Positions 18,834 to 27,349 of a stretch of 64,000 bases of DNA are shown piece by piece. The stretch's first letter is position 1, and each line of letters starts with the position of its first letter. The stretch is taken from assembly GCF_040250305.1 (NCBI RefSeq), contig NZ_CP158190.1, positions 1,334,001 through 1,398,000 of the forward strand, written 5' to 3'. Made by a program: the position numbers and the translations under genes. The notes under the pieces are model-generated. The model saw only the letters and a list, made by a program, of their open reading frames with translations, had not been told where the DNA came from and searched no databases. The DNA is from Peribacillus frigoritolerans (GTDB lineage: Bacteria > Bacillota > Bacilli > Bacillales > DSM-1321).

Positions 18834-20369
18834 ATGAGAAAAAGAGTGTTATCACTCGCTTTAATTCCGTTGCTTCTTTTTTACGCCATTCCAGTAGGAG
18901 CAGCTGAAAAAGAACAACGAACTTGGAAGGATGAAATCGTATATTCATTATTGGTCGACAGATTTTTCGATGGAAATACTCAAAATAATGGAGATGCGAA
19001 CGTGAATGACCCTTCCGCGTTTAATGGCGGGGATTTCGAAGGTGTTACGAAGAAACTTAATTATTTAAAAGATATGGGTTATACCGCTATCATCCTTTCA
19101 CCGATTTTCGCAAATGATGAAAATGGCTATCATGGCGATTGGGTGGCCGATTTTTATAAAACGGATAAACACTATGGGACAATGAAAGAGTTTAAAAAAC
19201 TCGTGTATGAGGCACATAAACGCGATATGAAAGTGATCATTGATTTTCAAGCAAATAATGTGGGTCCTGACTCCACTTGGCTGACCGATCCCCAAAAACA
19301 AGGTTGGTTCCATGAAGAAAAAAAGATTTCCAAGGACGGCAGCCAAACGGATTTGGAAACAGGCTGGGTCGATGGTCTTCCCGATTTGAATCAAGATAAT
19401 GAGGAAACAAGAAAATATTTACTGGATGCTGCCAAATGGTGGATAACGGAAACCGATATTGATGGATACCGTATAAATAAAGTCCAATACGTAGCGAAGG
19501 ATTTTTGGAAGGAATTTGTGGATGCAGTTAAATCTGAAAAATCAAATTTCTATACAATCGGCGATGTACAAGGTGATGCCGAATTGATTTCAAGCTACAA
19601 GGAGACGGGTATCGATGCTTTTATGGCTTATCCGCAAAATTCAGAGCTACGGGAAGCATTTGCTGCCCCCGATAAAGAATTGAAACCTGTTTTTGATGCG
19701 TTTGCGAAAAGCGAAGATGAATTAGGGGGCAATGCCCATCAGGCTTTGTTCATGGATACGGAGGGAATGCCCCGGTTTACAAAGGATGCAGCCGACCATA
19801 ACGAAAATCCAGGTTCCAGATGGAGAATGGCGCTGTCGTATCTATATACGATGCCAGGGGTGCCAATCGTATTTTATGGATCGGAAATTGCCTTAAACGG
19901 CGATATTGCCCCGGATAATCATAAGTTGATGAATTTTAAGACAGAACAGGAATTGGTGGAATATATAACAAAGCTTTCTGACCTCAGAGACATGTACCCA
20001 GCATTGAAAAAAGGGGATATGGAGCTTTTATATGAAAAAGGAGGAGCTTCGGTATTCAAGCGTGTATATGGTGAAGAAACGATTGTCGTCGCCATGAACA
20101 ATACGACTGAAACTCAAACGATAAACCTTACTGATAAGGAACTTGAAAGCAATAAAGAGTTGAGAGGTATGCTGAATGGGGATCTGGTCCGCAGTAAGGA
20201 CAACAGTTACTCTATCGTAATCGACAGGGAGACGACAGAAGTCTACACGCTGTCACCTAAGTCGATTATTAATATTCCTTACCTGTTAGTTATAGGATTG
20301 GTTCTTCTTATTTTTGGTATATTCATTGCTTTGGTTATTAAGCGTTCAAAACGGAACCAACCAAAATAA
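18834..20369 (+). CDS. Membrane-anchored GH13 alpha-amylase homologue lacking catalytic residues
   Basis: The 511-residue protein has a signal peptide (MRKRVLSLALIPLLLFYAIPVGA), a GH13 barrel and a C-terminal membrane helix (IPYLLVIGLVLLIFGIFIALVI) followed by basic residues, so it should sit outside the cell tethered to the membrane. The fold is well kept (NGGDFEGVTKKLNYLKDMGY). The active-site motifs are not. Region I reads DFQANN (His to Asn142). Region II reads YRINKVQY (nucleophile Asp to Asn215). Region III reads IGDVQG (acid Glu to Asp244). Region IV reads MDTEGMPRF where NHD is normal (transition-state Asp to Gly311). Classical amylase activity is therefore not expected. The reading frame is open, with a good GGAGGAG ribosome-binding site, so a glucan-binding or sensing role is possible. 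That role is inference. Confidence 0.85.
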   Translation: MRKRVLSLALIPLLLFYAIPVGAAEKEQRTWKDEIVYSLLVDRFFDGNTQNNGDANVNDPSAFNGGDFEGVTKKLNYLKDMGYTAIILSPIFANDENGYHGDWVADFYKTDKHYGTMKEFKKLVYEAHKRDMKVIIDFQANNVGPDSTWLTDPQKQGWFHEEKKISKDGSQTDLETGWVDGLPDLNQDNEETRKYLLDAAKWWITETDIDGYRINKVQYVAKDFWKEFVDAVKSEKSNFYTIGDVQGDAELISSYKETGIDAFMAYPQNSELREAFAAPDKELKPVFDAFAKSEDELGGNAHQALFMDTEGMPRFTKDAADHNENPGSRWRMALSYLYTMPGVPIVFYGSEIALNGDIAPDNHKLMNFKTEQELVEYITKLSDLRDMYPALKKGDMELLYEKGGASVFKRVYGEETIVVAMNNTTETQTINLTDKELESNKELRGMLNGDLVRSKDNSYSIVIDRETTEVYTLSPKSIINIPYLLVIGLVLLIFGIFIALVIKRSKRNQPK

Positions 20370-20448
20370 TCATATGCCTCTCGATTGTCGGTAGCCGCCA
20401 AACATTGTCCCTAAGGCTTTGTGGAAAACAGGATCGGGAGGTTACAGC

Positions 20449-22098
20449 ATGAATAAGACCTGGTGGAAAGAAGCGGTTTGCTATCAAATATACCCGCGCA
20501 GTTTCATGGATAGTAATGGTGATGGAATCGGGGATATAAAAGGATTGATATCTAAGCTTGACTACCTGCAGGATTTGGGGATAGATGTTATTTGGATTTG
20601 TCCATTTTATAAATCGCCCAATGCGGATAATGGCTATGATATTAGTGATTATCAAGCAGTTTCCGATGAATTCGGTTCAATCGAAGATATTGATCTGTTA
20701 TTGAAAGATGTTCACGGACGTGGGATGAAGGTGATACTCGATCTTGTTTTGAATCATACAAGTGATGAGCACCCCTGGTTCGTCGAGTCACGTTCTTCCC
20801 GCGATAATCCGAAACGGGATTGGTATATATGGAGGGATGGGCAGGACGGCCGTGAGCCCAATAATTGGGAAAGCATCTTTTCCGGAAGTGCCTGGAAATT
20901 CGATGAAAGGACCAATCAATACTATTTACATTTATTTGCCGAAAAGCAGCCAGACTTAAACTGGAAAAATACTGATGTGCGAAAGGCATTATATGAAATG
21001 GTCAATTGGTGGCTCGATAAGGGAATCGATGGCTTCCGGATTGATGCGATCACGCATATTCATAAGCGTGAAGGCCTTCCGGATATGCCCAATCCTTATT
21101 GGCATCAATATGTACCTGCGTTTGAAATGCATACTAATCAGGACGGGATTCTGGATTACCTTCAGGAGTTGAAAGAAGAGACTTTCTCTAAGTATGATAT
21201 CATGACGGTCGGTGAGGCCAATGGCGTCAGGATTGAGCAGGCGGAAGAATGGGTCGGGGAATCGAATGGGAAGTTCAATATGATCTTTCAGTTTGAACAT
21301 CTTGGGCTTTGGAATAGGGGACAGAATCACGATGTTGATGTTCAAGGGTTAAAGCGAACGATGACCAAATGGCAAAAGGGGCTGAAAAACAAAGGATGGA
21401 ATGCTTTGTTTTTTGAAAATCATGACCAGCCGAGAAGTGTATCCACCTGGGGAAATGATCATCAATATTGGTTGGAAAGCGCAAAAATGATTGGGGCCCT
21501 ATACTTTTTCATGCAAGGGACACCTTTTATTTATCAAGGTCAGGAAATTGGCATGACGAATGTCCAATTTGATTCGATTGATGATTATGATGATGTCGGA
21601 ATGAAAAACTTTTACCGGATAGAGACCTCGAAAGGTCGTCCTCATGATGAAATCATGAACATTATATGGCATAGCGGCCGTGATAATTCACGAACACCGA
21701 TGCAATGGAACGATATTGAAAATGGCGGATTCACCCATGGAACACCTTGGATGAGGGCTAATCCAAATTATCGCGCCATTAATGTAGAACAGCAGAAAAA
21801 TGACCCGTCATCCATTTATCATTTTTATAAAAAGATGATTGAACTTCGAAAAAAACATCAGGTCCTCGTTTATGGGGAATATGAATTGTTATGGGAAGAT
21901 CACCCTGAACTTTATATTTATACAAGAAATATGAATGATAATTCAGTCATGGTAGTTTGTAACTTTAGTATGAATCACCATCAAATCGACCTTTCTTATT
22001 GGGGAAAAATGGAACTTTTACTAGCTAATTATGATGATTGCCCTGAGGTGTCCCTTATTGATTTACGTCCATATGAAACGAGGATTTATCGTTATTGA
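20449..22098 (+). CDS. malL: Alpha-glucosidase / oligo-1,6-glucosidase (MalL type)
   Basis: This 549-residue cytoplasmic GH13 enzyme starts MNKTWWKEAVCYQIYPRSF, diagnostic of the oligo-1,6-glucosidase group. All catalytic regions are intact, unlike in the upstream homologue: DLVLNHTS, GFRIDAITHI (nucleophile Asp), TVGEANG (acid Glu) and FENHDQPR. It cleaves maltose, isomaltose or sucrose-type glucosides. The ATG at 20449 follows GGGAGG with 7-base spacing; the upstream frame to 20419 is not needed. It lies 79 bases after the anchored GH13-like gene with no terminator between, so the two are probably co-transcribed. Confidence 0.9.
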   Translation: MNKTWWKEAVCYQIYPRSFMDSNGDGIGDIKGLISKLDYLQDLGIDVIWICPFYKSPNADNGYDISDYQAVSDEFGSIEDIDLLLKDVHGRGMKVILDLVLNHTSDEHPWFVESRSSRDNPKRDWYIWRDGQDGREPNNWESIFSGSAWKFDERTNQYYLHLFAEKQPDLNWKNTDVRKALYEMVNWWLDKGIDGFRIDAITHIHKREGLPDMPNPYWHQYVPAFEMHTNQDGILDYLQELKEETFSKYDIMTVGEANGVRIEQAEEWVGESNGKFNMIFQFEHLGLWNRGQNHDVDVQGLKRTMTKWQKGLKNKGWNALFFENHDQPRSVSTWGNDHQYWLESAKMIGALYFFMQGTPFIYQGQEIGMTNVQFDSIDDYDDVGMKNFYRIETSKGRPHDEIMNIIWHSGRDNSRTPMQWNDIENGGFTHGTPWMRANPNYRAINVEQQKNDPSSIYHFYKKMIELRKKHQVLVYGEYELLWEDHPELYIYTRNMNDNSVMVVCNFSMNHHQIDLSYWGKMELLLANYDDCPEVSLIDLRPYETRIYRY

Positions 22099-22185
22099 TT
22101 GCTATGGACTTGATTGGAAATTAGCTTAAAACCTATGTAGTTAGTCGTCTGACTTCTTATTTTCCAATACACCTGTCGTTTTTTA

Positions 22186-22214
22186 GGAAGCTGATCATAC
22201 ATCAGCTTCTTTTT
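22186..22214 (+). terminator. Terminator after the alpha-glucosidase gene
   Basis: GAAGCTGAT (22187-22195) pairs with ATCAGCTTC (22201-22209) around CATAC and is followed by TTTTT. Confidence 0.8.
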
Positions 22215-22312
22215 GAATTTTAAAACATAGATGAAAAAAAACGGAAAAGTAAGTATTTTCTGAAAAATTGAACAAACATTAAAAAAAGTATGGATATAAC
22301 TATTGAACTGAG

Positions 22313-22339
22313 TGTATTATGAATACATACAAAATGTAT
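22313..22339. promoter_or_regulatory. Overlapping inverted repeats upstream of the LacI gene
   Basis: TGTATT-ATG-AATACA (22313-22327) overlaps ATACAT-ACAAA-ATGTAT (22323-22339), giving three alternating TGTAT/ATACA half-sites about 100 bases before the regulator start. It is a candidate operator; the cognate protein is unknown. The remainder of 22215-22431 is AT-rich with no gene. Confidence 0.35.
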
Positions 22340-22431
22340 AAATATAAAACAAATATTAAAGAAGTGTTTATTGGTATTCACCTTTTTTAAAAATGAAGTC
22401 AATAAAGGCTAAGAGGGGAGAGGGGAAATGC

Positions 22432-23481
22432 ATGGCCATCACAATAAAAGATGTGGCACAGCTAGCGAATGTTGCTCCTTCAACAGTTTCTCGAGTGATT
22501 GCAAACAATCCTCGGATAAGTGAAAAAACAAAGGTACGGGTACGTAAGGCGATGACTAAATTAGGATACCATCCAAACTTCATTGCACGTAGTCTTGCCA
22601 ATCAATCGACCAGGATCATAGGTTTGGTAATGCCAAGTTCGTCAAATGATTATTATCAAAATCCCTTTTTTCCGACGATCCTCCAGGGTCTAAGTGAGGG
22701 AGCCCAGGAAAACCACTATTCCCTGTTGCTAAGCACGGGAAAAACCGAAGATGAAATCTACGAAGGAGTAGTGAATATGGTGCAGGGGGGGATGGTGGAT
22801 GGAATAATCCTGATGTATTCAAGGATGAACGATCACATTCTGACCTATTTGAGAGAAAGGGCTTTTCCATTTGTAATCATTGGGAAGCCCTATGATTACA
22901 TCGAGGAGATAACATATGTTGATAATGATAATGTCTTGGCAGCCGAACAGGCAACGGATTACCTCATACAGCTAGGACATGAAAGGATTGGATTCATCGG
23001 AGGTGATGTAACCCTTGTGATGACCCTTGATCGCTTATCAGGATATGAACGGGCATTGGAGAGGGCTGGAATCGATCGAAGGAGGGAATATACCCTGCAT
23101 GAAGATTTTTTGCATGAAGGGGGACAAGCCGCTGCAAAAAGGTTACTATCCATCGATGAACCGCCTACCGCTTTGGTGGTCAGTGATGATCTCATGGCAC
23201 TTGGCATCGTGCATTCACTTCGCGAGATGGGCGTGCGCACTCCTGAAGAAATGTCAATCGTCAGCTTCAATAACGTTCTTTTCTCTGAACTGTCATTACC
23301 GGCCCTGACTTCCGTAGATATTAATATTTTTGATTTGGGATATCAGGCCGCTAAGGGCATCATTGACATGCTGCAGACTGGGGATGCTCCTGCCGGGACC
23401 ATCATTCCACATCATTTCGTGGAAAGGCATTCCTGCAGATCGAGATCGATCAAGCAAGGTGCAATGGCCATGACTTATTGA
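22432..23481 (+). CDS. LacI/GalR family transcriptional regulator (maltodextrin-type)
   Basis: The 349-residue repressor has the N-terminal helix-turn-helix and hinge pattern TIKDVAQLANVAPSTVSRVIANNPRISEKT and a periplasmic-binding-like effector domain (IIGLVMPSSSNDYYQNPFF, IGFIGGD, ALVVSDDLMALGI). The ATG at 22432 follows GAGAGGGG. It resembles MalR/MdxR regulators of maltodextrin genes, and it lies directly after the GH13 genes, so it probably controls them. The exact ligand is inferred from context only. Confidence 0.85.
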   Translation: MAITIKDVAQLANVAPSTVSRVIANNPRISEKTKVRVRKAMTKLGYHPNFIARSLANQSTRIIGLVMPSSSNDYYQNPFFPTILQGLSEGAQENHYSLLLSTGKTEDEIYEGVVNMVQGGMVDGIILMYSRMNDHILTYLRERAFPFVIIGKPYDYIEEITYVDNDNVLAAEQATDYLIQLGHERIGFIGGDVTLVMTLDRLSGYERALERAGIDRRREYTLHEDFLHEGGQAAAKRLLSIDEPPTALVVSDDLMALGIVHSLREMGVRTPEEMSIVSFNNVLFSELSLPALTSVDINIFDLGYQAAKGIIDMLQTGDAPAGTIIPHHFVERHSCRSRSIKQGAMAMTY

Positions 23482-23485
23482 CGAA

Positions 23486-23518
23486 AAGGGCATTGCAAGA
23501 GCAATGCCTTTTTTTTGC
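23486..23518. terminator. Bidirectional terminator between the LacI and MBL genes
   Basis: GGCATTGC (23489-23496) pairs with GCAATGCC (23501-23508) around AAGA, with AAAA before and eight T residues after, between convergent genes. Confidence 0.85.
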
Positions 23519-24306
23519 TAGAAATGAACGCTGAAACTTTTGAATGCATGTACACCCGTTCCGTGCCTGACTAATTTATTTTCTTTAAGATATTGAATGG
23601 CTGCAAGGACTTCTTCAAGGATCTTTGGTTCGAGGCCGAGTTGGTTGTGTCCGCCATAGATTTTGGAGACTGCCTTGATCTTTGCGATTTTTTCTAACGA
23701 ATTCACAAGGTCTTCAGGGCTTGTCGAGGGATAAAATGCATAAACGGGAGTATCTGAATAAAGCAGGTCGCCAGTGAATAAATAACCTGTTTCATTATCC
23801 AAAATTGAAATGTGGCCAGGTGAATGCCCTGGTGTATGATAAATGCCTAAACTGCGGTTGCCCAGATCAATCGTGTCACCATCCGATAAGAGCCTATCAG
23901 GGTAACCCTGATATGGCTTGTATGTAAAAGGGTCGAATGATTCGGGTATGGGTATAGTGATATCCCGTGCAATGTTCTTTCTTATTTGTTCCAAGGACAA
24001 ACCTTCAATGCCGTTGATCAGCCAATTGGCATCATCACCATGAACATAAATGGTATCATAATCACCGTGACCGCCAATATGATCCGCATGAACGTGTGTG
24101 GTCAGGACGATAATCGGAAGATCGGTAAGCTGGTCTGTAATCCGCTTAATCGAATCGATGCCTAAACCTGTGTCGATTAACGCCGCCCGGGTCTCCCCAA
24201 GTAATAAAAAGGAATGAACTTTCTCCCAATGACCATATTCACTGATTGAAAACGTTTTTGAGTCCAATTCCTGAACGGTGAACCATGGATCTACAATATT
24301 TTTCAA
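23518..24306 (-). CDS. MBL-fold metallo-hydrolase
   Basis: This soluble metallo-beta-lactamase-fold protein has about 262 residues. Metal-binding motifs are THVHADHIGG (HxHxDH), the HTPGHSPGH histidine, the GDLLYSD aspartate and a late IYGGHN histidine, so a two-zinc hydrolase site is complete. The TTG at 24306 has GTGGAG six bases before it; the alternative ATG at 24327 has no good ribosome-binding site but cannot be excluded. The family includes glyoxalase II, lactonases and RNases; the short C-terminus does not suggest an RNase. Substrate is unknown. Confidence 0.8.
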   Translation of the reverse strand: MKNIVDPWFTVQELDSKTFSISEYGHWEKVHSFLLLGETRAALIDTGLGIDSIKRITDQLTDLPIIVLTTHVHADHIGGHGDYDTIYVHGDDANWLINGIEGLSLEQIRKNIARDITIPIPESFDPFTYKPYQGYPDRLLSDGDTIDLGNRSLGIYHTPGHSPGHISILDNETGYLFTGDLLYSDTPVYAFYPSTSPEDLVNSLEKIAKIKAVSKIYGGHNQLGLEPKILEEVLAAIQYLKENKLVRHGTGVHAFKSFSVHF

Positions 24307-24369
24307 AAATGACTCCACTCCTCTCATTCATATATTCCGCGTTAACCGGAAATATCCTGCTTGAAAGAG

Positions 24370-24404
24370 TAAAAGCAGCGGATTTGTGAAATCCACTGCT
24401 TTTG
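24370..24404 (-). terminator. Terminator of the SDR gene
   Basis: On the minus strand, AAAAGCAG-TGGATTT pairs with AAATCCGCTGCTTTT around a short loop (one mismatch). It follows the SDR stop and ends in a short T run. Confidence 0.7.
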
Positions 24405-24416
24405 GAAAGGGAAGGC

Positions 24417-25292
24417 TTATCCGTTTACAACGGTCCCGCCGTTTACATGGATGACTTGTCCGCTGACATAGGATGAATCATCACTTGCCAAATATACATA
24501 GGCTGGTGCCAATTCCTCTGGCTGCCCTGCACGGCCCATTGGAGTATCCTGTCCGAATTTGGCAACATCCTCTTCACCGAATGAGGCAGGAATCAGCGGT
24601 GTCCAGATCGGGCCTGGAGCCACACCGTTCACTCTGATGCCATCTTTTGAAATGGAGTTCGACAGGGCTCTTGTAAATGCAAGTATTGCACCTTTTGTTG
24701 AAGAGTAATCGATTAGTTTTGGGTTGCCCTGATAGGCTGTGATAGAGGTTGTATTAATGATGCTGCTTCCTTTTTTAAGGTGCTTCAATGCAGCTTTAGT
24801 TAAGTGGAACATCGAAAAAATATTCGTGCGGAACGTTTTTTCCAATTGTTCAGCTGAAATGTCCAGGATACTTGTCTGCACATGCTGTTCTCCGGCGTTG
24901 TTGACTAGAATGTCTAAACCGCCAAATTCATCAACCGTTTTTTTGACGACTTCCTGGCAGAAGGCTTCATCACCGATATCACCGGAAATGAGTAAACATT
25001 TCTGGCCTTCTTTTTCAATCAATTCTTTTGTCGCTTTGGCATCCTCATGTTCATCCAAGTATGCAACTGTCACATTCGCTCCTTCTTTAGCGTAGTAAAT
25101 GGCAACTGATTTACCGATTCCGCTGTCTCCTCCTGTTATGATTGCCGTTTTACCTTTTAATTTGCCGCTTCCTTTGTAGGCAGCTTTAACTGAATCAGGG
25201 TTCGGTTCCATTTTTGTTTCCAATCCAGGTTGATGCTGCTGATGTTGAGGTGGAAATCCTTGTTTGTTCTGATTTTGGTTTTGAGTAGTCAA
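24417..25292 (-). CDS. SDR family oxidoreductase (YhxC/YhdF/YdaD general-stress type)
   Basis: This 291-residue NAD(P)-dependent short-chain dehydrogenase has a Gln/His-rich N-terminal tail (QNQNQNKQGFPPQHQQHQPG). The Rossmann motif is TGGDSGIG, followed by NNAGEQ and the catalytic set Ser (TTSITAYQG) with YSSTKGA (Tyr-x-x-x-Lys). The C-terminal SGQVIHVNGG is standard. The TTG at 25292 follows GGGAGG; the ATG at 25310 overlaps that site. Close relatives in B. subtilis (YdaD/GSP39, YhdF, YhxC) are stress-related dehydrogenases of unknown substrate. Confidence 0.87.
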   Translation of the reverse strand: MTTQNQNQNKQGFPPQHQQHQPGLETKMEPNPDSVKAAYKGSGKLKGKTAIITGGDSGIGKSVAIYYAKEGANVTVAYLDEHEDAKATKELIEKEGQKCLLISGDIGDEAFCQEVVKKTVDEFGGLDILVNNAGEQHVQTSILDISAEQLEKTFRTNIFSMFHLTKAALKHLKKGSSIINTTSITAYQGNPKLIDYSSTKGAILAFTRALSNSISKDGIRVNGVAPGPIWTPLIPASFGEEDVAKFGQDTPMGRAGQPEELAPAYVYLASDDSSYVSGQVIHVNGGTVVNG

Positions 25293-25490
25293 GATATAAA
25301 CGCCTCCCATTTAATTATCTACGCTTTTTCTATTCCTTCTTTTAGGAAAAAGAAAACATGGAAAAAATGCCCAAAGTAAGTCTTGTTTAATGTTTTAACT
25401 CCAAGGGAACATGACTAGTCTTTCCATGTTCCATGAAGGCGATTCATTTGAAGAAAAGGGGGGATGAAGTTGATGGAGGCAGTTGCAATA

Positions 25491-25527
25491 AATAAAAAAA
25501 GACCCACCCAAAGCAGGTGAGGCCTTC
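25491..25527 (-). terminator. Terminator of yitK
   Basis: On the minus strand, GCCTCACC pairs with GGGTGGGT (one G-U pair) around TGCTTT and runs into TTTTTTTATT. Confidence 0.7.
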
Positions 25528-25531
25528 ATAC

Positions 25532-26023
25532 TTAGCGGTAATTTAGGAATTGTACATCAATGGACAGATCAGCGCCCCGGATCGCGGAGATGATTCCTTG
25601 TAAATCATCCCGGTTCTTACCGGTAACCCGGATTTGATCATCCTGGATTTGGCTTTTCACTTTAAGACCGCTATTTTTAATGATTGTATTGATTTTTTTT
25701 GCTTGCTCCTTATCGATGCCTTGAATTAACTTGGCCCGTTGGCGAACGGTTCCGCCAGAAGCTCCTTCTAATTTGCCATAATCCAGGTTCTTGACGGGTA
25801 CGTCACGTTTAATGAGCTTACTGATGAGAACATCCTTCAGCTGTTCGAGCTTATATTCATCGTCGGATACTAGAACTAGTTCTTCTTTTTCAATGGTGAT
25901 GCTGCTTATGCTCCCTTTAAAATCATAGCGAGTCTGTATTTCCTTCATAGCCATGGTAACTGCATTCGTTACCTCTGAAAAGTCTACTTTCGAAACAATA
26001 TCAAATGAATTTTCCTTTGCCAT
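25532..26023 (-). CDS. yitK: YajQ/YitK family nucleotide-binding protein (DUF520)
   Basis: The 163-residue protein matches B. subtilis YitK in length. It begins [22 protein letters not shown] and has the family's TRYDFKGS and [10 protein letters not shown] motifs in a repeated beta-alpha-beta RNA-recognition-like fold. YajQ homologues in other bacteria bind cyclic di-GMP or RNA; its role in Bacillus is not settled. The ATG at 26023 is preferred to the adjoining GTG, with GGAGG six bases before. The upstream spacer leads straight to a short spore/stress-type gene. Confidence 0.9.
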   Translation of the reverse strand: MAKENSFDIVSKVDFSEVTNAVTMAMKEIQTRYDFKGSISSITIEKEELVLVSDDEYKLEQLKDVLISKLIKRDVPVKNLDYGKLEGASGGTVRQRAKLIQGIDKEQAKKINTIIKNSGLKVKSQIQDDQIRVTGKNRDDLQGIISAIRGADLSIDVQFLNYR

Positions 26024-26098
26024 CACTTACCTCCAGCAGGGTTTATTTCCTTTATTATAGAGAAAGTGTGATAGGAAGACAACTATATAAACGATATT

Positions 26099-26126
26099 AA
26101 AAAAGCGAGGGGACAAGCCCCGCGCT
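26099..26126 (-). terminator. Terminator of the 43-residue gene
   Basis: On the minus strand, GCGCGGGG pairs with CCCCTCGC around CTTGT (one mismatch) and is followed by TTTTTT. Confidence 0.78.
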
Positions 26127-26258
26127 TCATTTATGGTCCGTTTTCTTCGAATAGGAGTGCTTACCTGCAGTAAGGTTTTCCTGATAAGCGATATTTTTTT
26201 CAGCATTTCTCGCTTGGTTATCTTTTGGCCTTTTATTGTCATCGGTTGTTTTGGACAT
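26127..26258 (-). CDS. Small basic-acidic protein, 43 aa (DUF3941-like)
   Basis: This short gene encodes a very hydrophilic 43-residue protein starting MSKTTDDNKRPKDNQARNAE and ending HSYSKKTDHK. GGGAG lies nine bases before the ATG and a terminator follows the stop, so it is a full transcription unit. The composition (Asn, Lys, Asp, no Cys or Trp) and ending resemble the small DUF3941 proteins of Bacillaceae; that assignment is from memory of the family pattern and is tentative. No function is known. Its ribosome-binding site lies in one arm of a long inverted repeat. Confidence 0.65.
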   Translation of the reverse strand: MSKTTDDNKRPKDNQARNAEKNIAYQENLTAGKHSYSKKTDHK

Positions 26259-26265
26259 AGTGAAA

Positions 26266-26318
26266 ACTCCCTTCCATTATCTGATCAATATATATTGTTC
26301 ACAATTATGGAAGGGAGT
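26266..26318 (-). repeat. 12-bp perfect inverted repeat enclosing a promoter-like sequence
   Basis: ACTCCCTTCCAT (26266-26277) is the exact complement of ATGGAAGGGAGT (26307-26318), with 29 bases between. On the minus strand the second arm to be transcribed holds the GGGAG ribosome-binding site of the 43-residue gene. The loop contains TTGTGA (26304-26299), 17 bases and GATAAT (26281-26276), a possible sigma-A promoter. RNA reading through from yitS would contain both arms; RNA from the loop promoter would contain at most one. Confidence 0.6.
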
Positions 26319-26326
26319 ATGTATGT

Positions 26327-27193
26327 TTATGATTTCTCAGGGGTATCGTTTAAGAAGAAGAGGGCAATTGTGCCAGGACCGGCATGTGCACCGATGACGG
26401 AACCAATTGTATGGATCATGAAGTCGGTTGTCCCGAATTCATTTTGGATGGCTTCCTTCCATTCCAGGGCCGTTGCTTCATCATCACCATGACTGATGGC
26501 AATCGTTTGGGTTGTTAAGTTTTTGCCTCTATCGTGCATTAATTCGATTACACGTTTAATCAATTTCTTTTTGCCGCGTATCTTTTCAAGCGGAACAAGC
26601 TTTCCATCTTCAACATGCAATAACGGTTTAATGTTTAATAAACCGCCAACAAGGGCAGATGTCTTGGAGATGCGGCCGCCACGGGCCAGGTATTCTAGGT
26701 TATCTACAGTGAATAGATGCTCCATATGACGCGTTTGGAATTCGATGGCAGCCAGGATTTCTTCTTTAGTGGCACCGTTTGCTGCCAGATCGGCTGCTTT
26801 CTTTACAATTAAACCGACGCCCATCGAAGCACATTTCGTATTGACGATTTCAATGTCAAGGTCAGGGTACTCTTCCTTCACCTGATTAAGGATCATCACT
26901 GCCGTTTGATATGTTCCTGATAACTCAGAGGAAAAGGCAATATATATCCCTTGTTTTTTCTCCTTGGCAAACTGTGTGAAAAGTTCTATAAAGTATTCTG
27001 GGGAAGCTTGCGATGTTTTCGGGGCTTTTCCTTCCAGCATCGCCTGATAGACTTCGTGAGAATTAATAGTAAGTAAATCTTCATAATTTTCCCCGTCAAG
27101 ATGGACTTGTAAAGGGATTAATGAAACATTGTTTTCCTTATAGAAAGACAACGGCAAATCACATGCACTATCTGCAAGAATTGTGATAGCCAT
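26327..27193 (-). CDS. yitS: DegV family fatty-acid-binding protein (YitS)
   Basis: The 288-residue protein opens MAITILADSACDLP, the DegV signature that forms the lipid head-group site, and has SQASPEYF and the conserved GRISKTSALVGGLLNIKP loop. DegV/FakB proteins hold a fatty acid and present it to a fatty-acid kinase (FakA). The name follows the yitS-yitT-yitU order found in B. subtilis. No fakA gene is nearby. A possible promoter lies at 27277-27250 on the minus strand (TTGAAT, 16 bases, TACACT). Confidence 0.9.
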   Translation of the reverse strand: MAITILADSACDLPLSFYKENNVSLIPLQVHLDGENYEDLLTINSHEVYQAMLEGKAPKTSQASPEYFIELFTQFAKEKKQGIYIAFSSELSGTYQTAVMILNQVKEEYPDLDIEIVNTKCASMGVGLIVKKAADLAANGATKEEILAAIEFQTRHMEHLFTVDNLEYLARGGRISKTSALVGGLLNIKPLLHVEDGKLVPLEKIRGKKKLIKRVIELMHDRGKNLTTQTIAISHGDDEATALEWKEAIQNEFGTTDFMIHTIGSVIGAHAGPGTIALFFLNDTPEKS

Positions 27194-27249
27194 AATACAC
27201 CTGCTTTCTTTTTACAATTTTTAGAAAATGAGTGGTCACTCTACTTTTT

Positions 27250-27277
27250 AGTGTAGCACGTAACGGTAAAAATTCAA
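27250..27277 (-). promoter_or_regulatory. Possible yitS promoter
   Basis: Minus-strand TTGAAT (27277-27272) and TACACT (27255-27250) are 16 bases apart, about 57 bases before the yitS start. The -10 match is imperfect. Confidence 0.3.
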
Positions 27278-27349
27278 TCTCTACGTAAATAGAATAAATA
27301 ATTAAGGGTAAAAAGATAATAGAATAAGGGTGAAATGGAGGTTTTTAGG

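Noticed and set aside
26027..26242. A 71-codon minus-strand frame overlapping the 43-residue gene
   Set aside because: The overlapping 43-residue frame has a proper ribosome-binding site and ends just before a terminator, whereas this frame runs through that terminator.
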